A stretch of DNA of 63,326 bases from an uncultured Bacilli bacterium (GTDB lineage Bacteria; Bacillota_I; Bacilli_A; RFN20; CAG-449): the NCBI GenBank assembly GCA_947595215.1, contig CANQEO010000006.1, positions 1 through 63,326 on the forward strand. The letters run 5' to 3'. This document shows positions 54,975 to 63,326 of this stretch, in pieces (within the stretch, counting starts at the first letter, position 1; each line of letters opens with the position of its first letter). Made by a program: the position numbers and the translations under genes. The notes under the pieces are model-generated. The model was not told the DNA's origin. It made no database searches and saw nothing but the letters and a program-made list of their open reading frames with translations.

Positions 54975-55560
54975 TTCAAATGGTGACCCCGAGAATGTAA
55001 AAGGCGAACTGTTGACCTCTTCAGAAGTGATAGTTTTGGACTGTCCTTTGTAGTTGAACAGGATGATGAAGTGGTCGTCTTAGAGGTAAATTGAATTGAC
55101 AAAGCTATCGATGAGCCGCTGTTTTCACTCTTTTGTGGTTAAATCCAATTTGCGATAGTTGCAAAGCGTGTGCAGAATTTGATCTTTGGAAAGAATGGGA
55201 TGCTGTGTTTCCGCTTCAAACAGCTCTATTTCAAGTTTCTGTTTTTATTCTTCCAATTCGTTAAGCAGTTTCTTCGTCGTTGACAAAATATGCCCTGTAC
55301 CAATCTACAATCGCATGTACTAAGTTGTACTTCTTCAAGTTGTCCTTTGGTCGCAAGCGTCGCATTGCTTTACTGTGATTGCATTTGGCAGATGCGCTTC
55401 GCCAAATCGTCCAAAATGCCGTCTGCGCTCTGTCTATGTAATTCCCGATGACCTCAATTCCGTTGAATTGGGCATATTCCAAGCACTCGCGGAGCTGACT
55501 TTCAATGCTCGCCTCGTTCTGTTTTTCTGACGAAAATTTCGCGTGTATAACTGCTTTCAT
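54975..55560 (-). pseudogene. Serine recombinase remnant
   Basis: The N-terminal part (KAVIHAKFSSEKQNEASIESQLRECLEYAQFNGIEVIGNYIDRAQ) is the catalytic start of a large serine recombinase, with the nucleophile Ser in FSSEKQ. It then breaks off into unrelated sequence and a short RPKDNLKKYNLVHAIVDWYRAY piece. Further downstream in broken frames come IELFEAETQHPILSKDQILHTL, LIDSFVNSIYL and DDHFIILFNYKGQSKTITSEEV, the usual C-terminal domain. Middle deleted and frames lost. Base composition is higher in GC than its neighbours. Footprint of a conjugative or Tn-type element. Confidence 0.8.
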
Positions 55561-55748
55561 AAATTCTTTTCATTCTGTACTGGATTCCAAATGTCATAAG
55601 CAATTATAAAGTTTTTTCCTTCCGAGTATAATTCAACCAACTTCATGACAGCTTTTTGACCATAAAATCCTGTTTTACTACTTTTAGGATTTAGAGGATT
55701 TAACAATCTTTCTCTGTACCATTCCTTATTTTCTTTTATCAGCTTCAA
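55557..55748 (-). CDS. Short ORF beside recombinase remnant
   Basis: 63 residues (KLIKENKEWYRERLLNPLNPKSSKTGFYGQKAVMKLVELY). Its stop overlaps the recombinase start by four bases in the ATGA manner. I do not recognise it; with its broken surroundings it may be a gene fragment. Confidence 0.35.
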   Translation of the reverse strand: MKLIKENKEWYRERLLNPLNPKSSKTGFYGQKAVMKLVELYSEGKNFIIAYDIWNPVQNEKNL

Positions 55749-55789
55749 ATATTTGTAAAATTGTTCGTTCTGTTTTGAATGTTGTTACT

Positions 55790-56220
55790 AATTTTTTTAT
55801 CTCCTGCACTAAATCATTAAAAATAGGGATATTGTTGTTTAATTATCTCGACTTCCGACTGGCGCATTAGGGTCATCTTTTATACGATATGTTCTACTTA
55901 TAGAAAATGGCACTAGGATTAGTGGCATCTAATGTGGCAACAATGTACTCATTGTCAATGGTTTTAATATTCCCTAATAGAACATTAAAACCTACGACTA
56001 CCGATCAGTTATTCCTTCATCTTGCAAAGTTTTGATCACTTGAAGAACACCATTTATAAATTTGTTGCTTTCATCATTTCCAGTTTTCATGAGAAAATCG
56101 GTTTAACCCTTTGATTTTTACGAGTACTCGTGATATTATTATTATGCAAATTCTAACGACAAAAAATCACAAAATAGAATAAACTATGTGTTTTTTTGCA
56201 CCTAAAAATTTCATCGGTGA
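55790..56220. other. Degenerate coding remnants
   Basis: No intact gene. On the minus strand a short frame MKTGNDESNKFINGVLQVIKTLQDEGITD stops at TAG, and another reads TYRIKDDPNAPVGSRDN before TAA. These look like decayed mobile-element genes of unknown family. Confidence 0.4.
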
Positions 56221-56232
56221 TTGGAGGTTATT

Positions 56233-58518
56233 ATGAAAAAAAAGTTTCTCATGGCACTTTTGATTACTTTTACAACCATCTGCATGGTATCTTTGCTTGT
56301 TGGATGTGATTTAAGCTACAAACTTTATTTCCTCGTAGACGACGATGTGTATGCAATCATCGACACAACGGGAGATGAAGTAATCTCTGTCCCCAATGAT
56401 CCCGTTAAAGATGGATATACTTTTGACGGGTGGTACTGGGACAATTATATTTGGGAGAAACCCTTCACTGCAAATTCCTTACTTGACGCTCCGATTTCAA
56501 GCAATAAGTCGGTTTATGCAAAGTTTTCATTGTCGGAACAACATGAACTACAATTCAATGCCACTAATACGAATGGTAAACTGATAGCTTATCGGGGGCA
56601 ACAGCAGGAAAACGGCATAACATTTTCCAATGCCATCAATATTGATAACCAGTATTTTTTCTATTATTTCTATTTGGGGATGGTATCAAAAGTACCGATA
56701 TATACTTCAATTGCAATGCAATATCAATATGATACAGAAGTGACGTTCAATTTTACTAAATTGACAGAAAAATCGATTGCTGATAGTACCACAAAATCCA
56801 AAGAAACTGTCAATACACACTCTTATACGGGTGGGTTCAAAGTAGGATTTGAACTAGAATTTACCAATGAGGCTAAATTATTGTTATCCAAGGCGAAAAA
56901 ATCTCTTACTCTTAACTTTTCCGGGGAAAGTGATCATCATTGGACTAATAATTGGGGGGATGTCACTGCTGATTCGCAAACGGCAACTTCTTCATATTTA
57001 TCTCAATTTAGCCAAGGCTATTCTGAGCGAGTAACTTTTTCAAAAGACGCCGGGTTTACAAAAGGAAATTTCTATAGAATGTCATTTTACGATTCTGTAA
57101 GCGCATATGGTGTTTTGGCATATGAAGTTGCAACAAATACATATTCTACGACAACTGATTTCCTTTTAAGAAAGAATTCTACAGCAAGGGTTTGGGAAGA
57201 ATCCCAAAATGAGTTATTTGAATATCAACAAGAAAAAGATATTGAATTTGACGTAAATGCCGCAATTGAATATGCAGAAAGCCATAAATTAGAACTTACT
57301 CCAGATTCTTCCGAATTGGGAGATAGCTCAAATAATCCATATTTAATTTCCAGTGCCGATGATTTCCTGCAGAAGATTACTCAATTTGATGGCGGCAATA
57401 AATATTTTCGATTAACACAAGATATTGATTTTTCAGGAAAAACTTTATCGCCCATCACCAAACTCCTCGGCAATTTAGATGGAGCTGGTTATACGATTAC
57501 CAATCTGAATATACAGATTGATTCTATTGTTGATTTAACGCCGACAGATGCGGATGCTTATTATATTGGGCTTTTTCAATATGTATATGGTAATATATCC
57601 AATCTGAATATTCAAAACGCAAATCTTAGCGTAGATGAGTTAAATAAACGTATACGAGTGGGAACTTTGGCGGGCGGTCTTTATAGCGGTACGATTGCCA
57701 ATTGCACGACAAACGGTAAAATTCAAATAACTAATGCTGAAAATAATAATACGGTGTGGACGGGCGGTTTAATTGGTTATATAGAAAACAGTCTTGTAAC
57801 CAATTGCACGGCCGATGTTACATTGGATGTCAAGAATGTCGATATAATAAATTGCGGTGGTTTGATCGGTAGAGTATGCGGAAGCGAAATTAACAAATCT
57901 TTTGCGCAAGGAAATGTTACTATAGACGGGTCTGACATTGCTTCTGACAGCACGTATGTTGATGTCGGCGGATTGGTAGGACGCGTGGTAAAGAATGATG
58001 ATCTTGATTATCAGTCTAAAATACAAAATAGTTATGCAATAGGAAATGTGCTATGTGACATAAAAAAAGGCAAAGTTTACGCTGGCGGTCTTGTCGGACG
58101 TATGTATGATTGCATTGTTGAATTTGCATATGCAATAGGAACAATTACCGCTAAAAATCAAATGGGTTATGCCTATGCAGCAGGATTAATAGCAGTAGTT
58201 CAAGATAGTAAAATTACGAATGTGTTTTCCGCTAACAATGTTTTTGCAAGAGGAAATTATCAAGGGGCAGAAACTGCGTATAGCTTTTATGGACACATAT
58301 TTGCAGCGGAAAAAAATTTGAGCTTGTGGAAACTATACTTCGATAAAAACGCTTCTTTTAAGGCCGGGGGAACTGGAACTGAGCTAAAATGGGAAACGGA
58401 TTTTTACACGGGTGTTTCGAATTCCATACTAAAGTCTGAAAAATTTCAAGTGTCCGAATTAGAGTTGGACAAGAACATTTGGCTAATTAGCAATGGTAGT
58501 TACCCCACTCTTTTATAA
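56233..58518 (+). CDS. Large lipoprotein with InlB-type and GLUG-like repeats
   Basis: 761 residues from the ATG at 56233 (TTGGAGGTTATT). Lipobox LLVGC near residue 25. Next an InlB B-repeat/Flg_new module (VPNDPVKDGYTFDGWYWDN ... KSVYAKFS). A middle beta-rich region (~100-350) with alternating Ser/Thr and a GGFKVGFELEFTNEAK hairpin-like stretch is unassigned, though it recalls pore-forming folds. C-terminal ~370 residues carry GLUG-type repeats (GGLVGRV, GGLIGRVCGS, GGLVGRMYD) and a beta-helix-like pattern. Surface adhesin or binding protein; sits in a horizontally acquired region. Confidence 0.75.
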   Translation: MKKKFLMALLITFTTICMVSLLVGCDLSYKLYFLVDDDVYAIIDTTGDEVISVPNDPVKDGYTFDGWYWDNYIWEKPFTANSLLDAPISSNKSVYAKFSLSEQHELQFNATNTNGKLIAYRGQQQENGITFSNAINIDNQYFFYYFYLGMVSKVPIYTSIAMQYQYDTEVTFNFTKLTEKSIADSTTKSKETVNTHSYTGGFKVGFELEFTNEAKLLLSKAKKSLTLNFSGESDHHWTNNWGDVTADSQTATSSYLSQFSQGYSERVTFSKDAGFTKGNFYRMSFYDSVSAYGVLAYEVATNTYSTTTDFLLRKNSTARVWEESQNELFEYQQEKDIEFDVNAAIEYAESHKLELTPDSSELGDSSNNPYLISSADDFLQKITQFDGGNKYFRLTQDIDFSGKTLSPITKLLGNLDGAGYTITNLNIQIDSIVDLTPTDADAYYIGLFQYVYGNISNLNIQNANLSVDELNKRIRVGTLAGGLYSGTIANCTTNGKIQITNAENNNTVWTGGLIGYIENSLVTNCTADVTLDVKNVDIINCGGLIGRVCGSEINKSFAQGNVTIDGSDIASDSTYVDVGGLVGRVVKNDDLDYQSKIQNSYAIGNVLCDIKKGKVYAGGLVGRMYDCIVEFAYAIGTITAKNQMGYAYAAGLIAVVQDSKITNVFSANNVFARGNYQGAETAYSFYGHIFAAEKNLSLWKLYFDKNASFKAGGTGTELKWETDFYTGVSNSILKSEKFQVSELELDKNIWLISNGSYPTLL

Positions 58519-58699
58519 GTCGATTTTTAAATAGTTGTTTTTGTCACAAATGTAAAATTTTTGAGTAAGCGGTTTGGTAGTCAGTCAAATAGCTTACTTG
58601 TAATCCGTCCTATATGACACCTTTTAGCGCAAAATCTGGAATTGCTCCCACGTGGCACTAATTGATTTCACTGCCTATTATTGCTGTCAATCAATTGTT
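58519..58699. other. Gap behind lipoprotein gene
   Basis: No gene, RNA or repeat recognised between the lipoprotein and the Z1 fragment. Confidence 0.5.
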
Positions 58700-59074
58700 T
58701 TTTATGGGATGATTACATGCCTAATGAGCTTTCGCAGTTGTTCGAAGAGCAAACCGTGCGACGCTTTCCGCGATACCTACGACGATCTTCTGCTCACGAA
58801 ACCCGATTTCCTTCCATTCGGCGAACTGTACGAATTTATGCAGTATGATGACGGCGGAAACATTTTGACGATCAATTCCGACACTCTGCTCGAAGAAAAT
58901 ACGCATTACGAGAACGGAATCAATATCATCGGCGACGGGAATAGTTTGGGGCGCGGCGTTACTTTCCCTTGCTTGCAGACGATCTACTATTGCCGTGTCG
59001 TTAAAAGTCCGCAGGAGGATACAATGTGGCAGCACGCGAGAATGTTCGGCTATGACTGCAATCCGAAGCTGATG
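58700..59074 (+). pseudogene. Z1-domain protein fragment
   Basis: Within the 177-residue ORF, roughly residues 37-142 (FRDTYDDLLLTKPDFLPFGELYEF, IIGDGNSLGRGVTFPCLQTIYYCR, DTMWQHARMFGYDCNPKLMRIFLP) match the helicase-like C-terminal part of Z1 proteins, which occur in restriction/defence-type operons with MORC/HSP90 ATPases. N-terminal ATPase region is absent and the C-terminal end is replaced by element sequence from 59075. Composition is near 50% GC, far above the window. A broken, foreign defence gene. Confidence 0.7.
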
Positions 59075-59175
59075 CGGATATTTCTGCCAGTAACATACAT
59101 TTCTACCACCTCAAAAAAAATTAACATACGATATATTCAGTTGACGGATATTTTAAAAATTTTTTTCGCTATTCG

Positions 59176-59217
59176 AAAAAAATAAGGGCCGCTAAACCGC
59201 TTCTGCCCTTATTTTTT
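59176..59217. terminator. Conserved hairpin of element 2
   Basis: AATAAGGGC / GCCCTTATTTTTT, the counterpart of 31561-31603. Confidence 0.65.
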
Positions 59218-59234
59218 ATTTTCGATAAAATATA

Positions 59235-59949
59235 TTAATCATTAATTTCGCCTTTTTTACAACGTTTTAACTTTTTTTCTAATGTTTCACTTAAATTCTT
59301 TAAATCATTAGGATATAAACTAATTAAAGTTAATTTATCTTCTTTATATATTTCCATTTTATATGCTTTTTGTCTGTCGTATATTGGATTATTTTCAACA
59401 CCCCAATATTCAATATAAACATCACCCAAATTTTCATAATTTGGAAGTTTCCAATCTGGATAAATTGATTTCTCATATTTTGGATTATTAGGCAAATATT
59501 CCTTTTCATACTTATGTTGAATTTTATGATTATATAAATAATCATCAATTCTTGCTTCTTCATCACTTTTCACAATATGTCCATCTTCACTTATTATTTT
59601 TTTATTAAAATACTTACTTTCTAATAATTCAGATGAAGCACACCTTTTTATTCTTATTAAAATTTCTTTTTCATTATATTTATAATAACAATCTCTACAA
59701 AAATGATAACCATTGTCAGTTTCATTTCCACAAATAATACAAGTATTAGGATTATTTATATAAATTATTTTTTCTTTTTCTTGACTACATTTACAATTTG
59801 AATGTATATCAATGCCATTCACCGCATTTTTCACATTGAACTATTTTACCATTTTTAAACTCTTGAGCATGTTCACGACAAAGCTTATCTTTTCTTTCAT
59901 TTCCATATAATGATGATGTCGGCTTACCACATATTGGACAATTACTCAT
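59235..59949 (-). pseudogene. Zinc-ribbon / PD-(D/E)XK-like nuclease, apparently frameshifted
   Basis: Two overlapping ORFs read as one protein. N-terminal part (from ATG 59949, AAAAAGGGG upstream): MSNCPICGKPTSSLYGNE ... CEKCGEWH; second part: CKCSQEKEK, TCIICGNETDNGYHFCRDCYYKY, then VKSDEEARIDDYLYNHKIQHKYEKEYL, IYPDWKLPNY, DVYIEYWG, YKMEIYK. The last block has the D...E.x.K spacing of restriction-endonuclease-fold nucleases linked to Zn fingers. The frames part around GGCATTGATATAC (59810-59830), so it is either broken or two genes. It is cargo between conserved element flanks. Confidence 0.65.
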
Positions 59950-60223
59950 TTTAAAATTACCCCTTTTTAAATTCCTTTTTTCAAATTCTAACAAAGCCGA
60001 ATTTCTATGTCAACTTTATTGCAACATATATGCTCTTTCATATCTTTTTTATTGCCCTTAGACTATTCCATTTTTTCCTTTTTCGGTTTTCCTTTTTTAG
60101 GATTATACAAAATTCGATTCGTTCATCAATACAAACGGATATATTGACTACCTTCATCTAACTTTGTTTATTTTATATCTTATTGAAAGTAGAGCTTAAG
60201 ATGAAAAAGAAAAAGATTAAAAA

Positions 60224-60256
60224 AGAGCCATTGCTACCTTCAATCTAAATGGCTCT
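60224..60256 (-). terminator. Covarying terminator hairpin of element 2
   Basis: AGAGCCATT / AATGGCTCT with T-run; matches 31303-31341 with paired base changes. Confidence 0.7.
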
Positions 60257-60409
60257 AAAGACAATCAATTAAAAATAATATTTATTCACCGTTAAATGAT
60301 TTCGTGACCCACTGACCAGGAAAGTTCGCGTGTCACTTAACAAAAAAAGAGAGTCGCCCTCACAACTCTCTTTTCTTCAAAACAGCGATTATATCGCCGA
60401 TTTAACCAA

Positions 60410-60485
<76 letters not shown>

Positions 60486-60545
60486 ATGTGCCATAATATA
60501 GTACCCTAAAATAGTTTTTATTGCAAGAATAATTTAAAAAGTCAA

Positions 60546-61163
60546 TCACTCTTTAATGATTGACTTAATAGTTCTTATTAACATCCTAGATCCAACATCG
60601 TGGGTATAGTCATTGGGAATGATGATATCAGCGTAACGTTTCGATGGATTAATGAATAAATAGTGCATCGGTTTAACTGTAGTTAAATATTGATTAATGA
60701 CATTTTCCATCGTTCTTCCTCTTTCAAGGATATCTCTTTGCAAACGACGTATAAAGCGCAGATCATCGTCACAATCAACGAAAACCTTAACATCCGATAT
60801 ATTTCTTATTCTTTCATCTTCAAGCGCTAAAATGCCTTCTAAAATGATTACCTTTTTCGGCTCGATATGTTCGGTTTCCTTTTTTCTTGTGTAAGTAACA
60901 AAATCGTAAAGAGGTTTATCGATTGCCTCTCCATTTAATAGTTTTTTAAGGTCCTCTAAAAGAAGCTCATTTTCTAATGAAGATGGGTGATCATAGTTAA
61001 TTTTCTTTCTTTCTTCTAAGGTCATCTCATCTTGGCATCGATAATAATCGTCATGCTTAATAATAATTAAATCTTCATTCCCAAGCGCTTTAAAAATCTT
61101 TCCAACAACGGTCGTCTTACCAGAAGCAGAGCCACCGGCAATAGTAATTAAAACTGGTTTCAT
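60546..61163 (-). CDS. udk: Uridine kinase
   Basis: 205 residues: P-loop IAGGSASGKTTVVGKI, HDDYYRCQDEMTLEER, YDHPSSLENELL, PLYDFVTYTRKKETEHI, VILEGILALEDE, RRLQRDILERGRTMENVINQYLTTVKPM. Phosphorylates uridine/cytidine in pyrimidine salvage. Terminates with TGA. Twenty bases downstream of the hydrolase gene, so possibly co-transcribed with it. Confidence 0.95.
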   Translation of the reverse strand: MKPVLITIAGGSASGKTTVVGKIFKALGNEDLIIIKHDDYYRCQDEMTLEERKKINYDHPSSLENELLLEDLKKLLNGEAIDKPLYDFVTYTRKKETEHIEPKKVIILEGILALEDERIRNISDVKVFVDCDDDLRFIRRLQRDILERGRTMENVINQYLTTVKPMHYLFINPSKRYADIIIPNDYTHDVGSRMLIRTIKSIIKE

Positions 61164-61183
61164 AAAATCCTCACTAAATTGGT

Positions 61184-63196
61184 TTAGATAAACGAATTAC
61201 GATAAGTTTTGGCCCACTTAGTATATTTAAATTCCAAGTTTTCTTCGCCGCTTACTGCGACTCCATCCATATAGTATGGAGATGTTAATCCTAAACCGCG
61301 TACTTTCAAAGAACTATTACCATCACACGTTACCTCGACAGTACCACTAGTAAAGTTACAATATACTTTTGATCTTTTCAACATTTCTCGTAAAGTATTT
61401 CCATTTGGGTGAGTTTGAGTTTTCGCATTATGAGTAGCATCACCACGATTCACTAATGCAGTTGAAATAACCATCACCGAAGGATTGAGGCTAGAAAGAA
61501 TTTTACTGCTATTAGAAGTAGTAGAACCATGGTGAGATGCTTTTGCTAAATCCACTTTTTCAGTTTCTTTTTTATCGACTAAATTCGATTCTCCTTCTCT
61601 TTCTAAATCTCCGGCAAAATAATACTTTTGATTTTTATATGTCATAATAAAAGCAACTGATGTTAAATTGTAATTAAATGATGACTCACTACCAAAATCA
61701 CTTGATGGCTCTTCGTAATATCCTGTATCTAAGAAAGTAATACTTAAATCCTCGGTGATATAAAGCGTTTTTAAAGCTCCATTAGTTCCTTTAATACAAT
61801 CTGTTATAGGCGCATATTTATCGGCTGTCTTAAATAAATTACGAACGCTTTCTACTGCCGAATAATCACTTCTTTGATATCCATAATCAATAGCATAAGT
61901 GATGTTTTTAATTGTCGATAAAGCTGTAATCATTCCTCCGATATGATCGCTATGAGCATGAGTAGCAACTAAACATTCTAATCTTCCATCACTGACATTG
62001 CGCCGTAAAAAATCGTTTACGTACCCACCATCTTCGCTATCGCCGGCGTCGATTAACATATCAAAATCACCAGCCTTAATGTAAATTGAATCTCCATATT
62101 GACGATGCATTTCGATAAAGTATATTTTCACATCATCAATCACTTTACGACCTTTGTATATAGGATTGGTTTTAGTTCCTAATGTTCCGGTTCCGGTAAC
62201 TTTAGGAATCGCTAAAAAGTCAAATGTTAAAGTTGAATAAACTTCCTTTTGATATGCTAAAGAAACTGTGATTGTAACGCTAGTATCAATAGTGACATCA
62301 TAATAAGTTCCATCGTGACCAATTACATTTGGTTTATTGCTTTCATAACTAAATGATAATCGCGGAGATACGATAGTGTTAACGTAAAAATATAAATCAT
62401 CAGAAACATATTCGATATCTTCATAACAATCTTTTATAAAATCGATACCTTGTTGTTTTATTAATGCTTCAGAGCTATTTCCTCCATTATTACCATCGTT
62501 TTTATCTGGTACTGGATGAGATTCTACAATCTCTAAAGCATCTTTATCATCGACGAAAGTAAGTAAACTATATGCCTCGGATATCGTAGATTTTTTTAGC
62601 TTTGCAATATCTTTAAGATCAAGTTCAATCGAAAAGATTTTTTCATTCGTAAAATCGAAATATATTGTGTAATTAATTTTGCTATTAAAATAATAATTTT
62701 CATAATTATCATTAAAGAATCCACTTGCTACGATAAAGGAGCGAACAATACCGGGACAAGAAGAAGCATCTACAGAACCACTTATATGATCGTTAGATAA
62801 CGTTTTATTTTTAGCGTCGTTAAAGATATTTTGATATCCTAAAAAATCCCATATTTCATTGACATCATAGTCGCTTTGAAAACTATTATCGTCAGTGATA
62901 ATAGTTATCGATTCACTATCAAAATATTCTTCTGCAACGACATTAGTATTAGTAAAACTCGAAGCATAAACTTCTATGTTGCTATATGTTTTTAAACTAT
63001 CTCCGTTTTTAGAGAGATATGTCGTTTTCTTTCCGGTAGTACTTAAATCAATTGTAAAGGTATTATCAACCACTAATTTGTTTAAAGTTTCATAGTTTTC
63101 AATAATATCATTTACTTTATTAGAATTATTATTTTCAGATAACGAACAAGCACTAACTAATAAGATCAGTGGAAGTAGAAAAATGTGTTTTCGCAT
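61184..63196 (-). CDS. ComEC-type metallo-beta-lactamase lipoprotein
   Basis: 670 residues. Lipobox LLVSAC near residue 17. The first ~330 residues are an unassigned beta-rich region with an internal low-complexity link (NDGNNGGNSSEA). C-terminal ~300 residues form the metallo-beta-lactamase domain: ECLVATHAHSDHIGGMI, YYFAGDLEREGE, KASHHGSTTSNS, followed by a strand-rich end. Related to the ORF at 7978 but lipid-anchored rather than TM-anchored. Expected outside the membrane. Substrate unknown, possibly extracellular nucleic acid or a phosphodiester. Confidence 0.85.
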   Translation of the reverse strand: MRKHIFLLPLILLVSACSLSENNNSNKVNDIIENYETLNKLVVDNTFTIDLSTTGKKTTYLSKNGDSLKTYSNIEVYASSFTNTNVVAEEYFDSESITIITDDNSFQSDYDVNEIWDFLGYQNIFNDAKNKTLSNDHISGSVDASSCPGIVRSFIVASGFFNDNYENYYFNSKINYTIYFDFTNEKIFSIELDLKDIAKLKKSTISEAYSLLTFVDDKDALEIVESHPVPDKNDGNNGGNSSEALIKQQGIDFIKDCYEDIEYVSDDLYFYVNTIVSPRLSFSYESNKPNVIGHDGTYYDVTIDTSVTITVSLAYQKEVYSTLTFDFLAIPKVTGTGTLGTKTNPIYKGRKVIDDVKIYFIEMHRQYGDSIYIKAGDFDMLIDAGDSEDGGYVNDFLRRNVSDGRLECLVATHAHSDHIGGMITALSTIKNITYAIDYGYQRSDYSAVESVRNLFKTADKYAPITDCIKGTNGALKTLYITEDLSITFLDTGYYEEPSSDFGSESSFNYNLTSVAFIMTYKNQKYYFAGDLEREGESNLVDKKETEKVDLAKASHHGSTTSNSSKILSSLNPSVMVISTALVNRGDATHNAKTQTHPNGNTLREMLKRSKVYCNFTSGTVEVTCDGNSSLKVRGLGLTSPYYMDGVAVSGEENLEFKYTKWAKTYRNSFI

Positions 63197-63279
63197 AAAT
63201 ATTTCCTCTTATTTAGTTTACCATAAAGATTATATTCAAACAATAAAGCAAGAACAAAATCGATTTAACAATCGATAAG

Positions 63280-63304
63280 AACTTGGACTAGCATCCAAGT
63301 TTTT
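63280..63304. terminator. Hairpin at window end
   Basis: AACTTGGA / TCCAAGTT plus T-run. Its gene is outside the window. Confidence 0.5.
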
Positions 63305-63326
63305 AATTTAATAAGATATAAATGTA

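Larger units (their letters stand above)
59075..60409 (-). mobile_element. Second, internally deleted copy of the 11-kb element
   Basis: Minus orientation, starting at the CCA end of tRNA-Lys. 60276-60409 matches the left end of the first element (GCGATATAATCGC, GAGAGTTGTGAGGGC hairpin, CGCGAACTTTCCTGGTCAGTG). It then jumps to the region equivalent to 31300-31500 (terminator, inverted repeat, TCTAAGGGCAATAAA), holds a nuclease cassette, then resumes as 31555-31705 (TAAGGGCAGAAGCGG hairpin, ATATATCGTATGTTAA, ATG of the HTH gene), and ends inside that gene at TTTCTGCC fused to the Z1 fragment. Confidence 0.85.

Noticed and set aside
54975-55010. tRNA-like TGGTGACCCCGAG sequence
   Set aside because: Read on the minus strand it is the C-terminal end (TFSGSPFE) of the broken serine recombinase.
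58721-59035. 104-residue minus ORF opposite the Z1 fragment
   Set aside because: Antisense shadow of GC-rich coding sequence; the plus frame carries the recognisable Z1 motifs.

Overview
The window is AT-rich, uses the standard bacterial code (rare genuine TGA stops, Trp as TGG) and strong GGAGG-type ribosome sites. It encodes CotJA/CotJB/CotJC-type spore-coat proteins, a CwlD-like amidase, an HPr-family protein, pyruvate:ferredoxin oxidoreductase and MacB-like ABC exporters. This suggests an anaerobic, probably gut-dwelling low-GC Bacilli lineage (Erysipelotrichia / RF39 / RFN20-like). I cannot name the species.

Layout. 0-5.4 kb: DUF2188 protein, cotJ operon, rarA, and an SPFH protein with a small ribbon-helix-helix partner. 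5.5-10.2 kb: a tight four-gene minus-strand operon (beta-propeller-like protein, ComEC-type metallo-beta-lactamase, membrane acyltransferase, AMP-forming ligase). 10.4-18.3 kb: glycosyltransferase, HMA protein, LemA/DUF2207 pair, NYN-domain protein, GH2 glycosidase plus MFS transporter. 18.5-20.8 kb: secreted protein, tRNA-Leu, LacI regulator.

20.9-32.0 kb: an 11-kb integrated element bounded by a perfect 46-bp direct repeat of the tRNA-Thr 3' end. It carries a broken tyrosine integrase, the C-terminal tail of an SSB gene, two small basic proteins, a row of small secreted or membrane-anchored proteins, a large membrane P-loop ATPase, about 700 bp of palindrome-rich non-coding DNA and a small HTH gene. 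No capsid, terminase, tail or relaxase is visible. The best reading is a degraded filamentous-phage-like (inovirus/Zot-type) provirus of an unfamiliar family.

32.1-50.3 kb: NHEJ pair (LigD, Ku), TSCPD protein, XRE/DUF4349 membrane-stress-like genes, two DegV genes with a TetR regulator, butanol-type alcohol dehydrogenase, tRNA-Val, tRNA-Ile, CwlD, rplM-rpsI, nifJ, galU, an HPr paralogue without its histidine, and alanine racemase. 50.3-54.8 kb: an XRE-controlled pair of MacB-like ABC exporters, one carrying two disruptions. 54.9-60.5 kb: an accessory graveyard with a serine recombinase remnant, a large lipoprotein and a Z1-domain fragment. It also holds a second, internally deleted copy of the 11-kb element next to tRNA-Lys, which carries a zinc-ribbon nuclease gene in a slot that is empty in the first copy. 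60.5-63.2 kb: udk and a second ComEC-type lipoprotein hydrolase.

The main signal is this pair of related elements. They share both ends, covarying hairpins and a cargo slot, and sit at two different tRNA genes in the same window.
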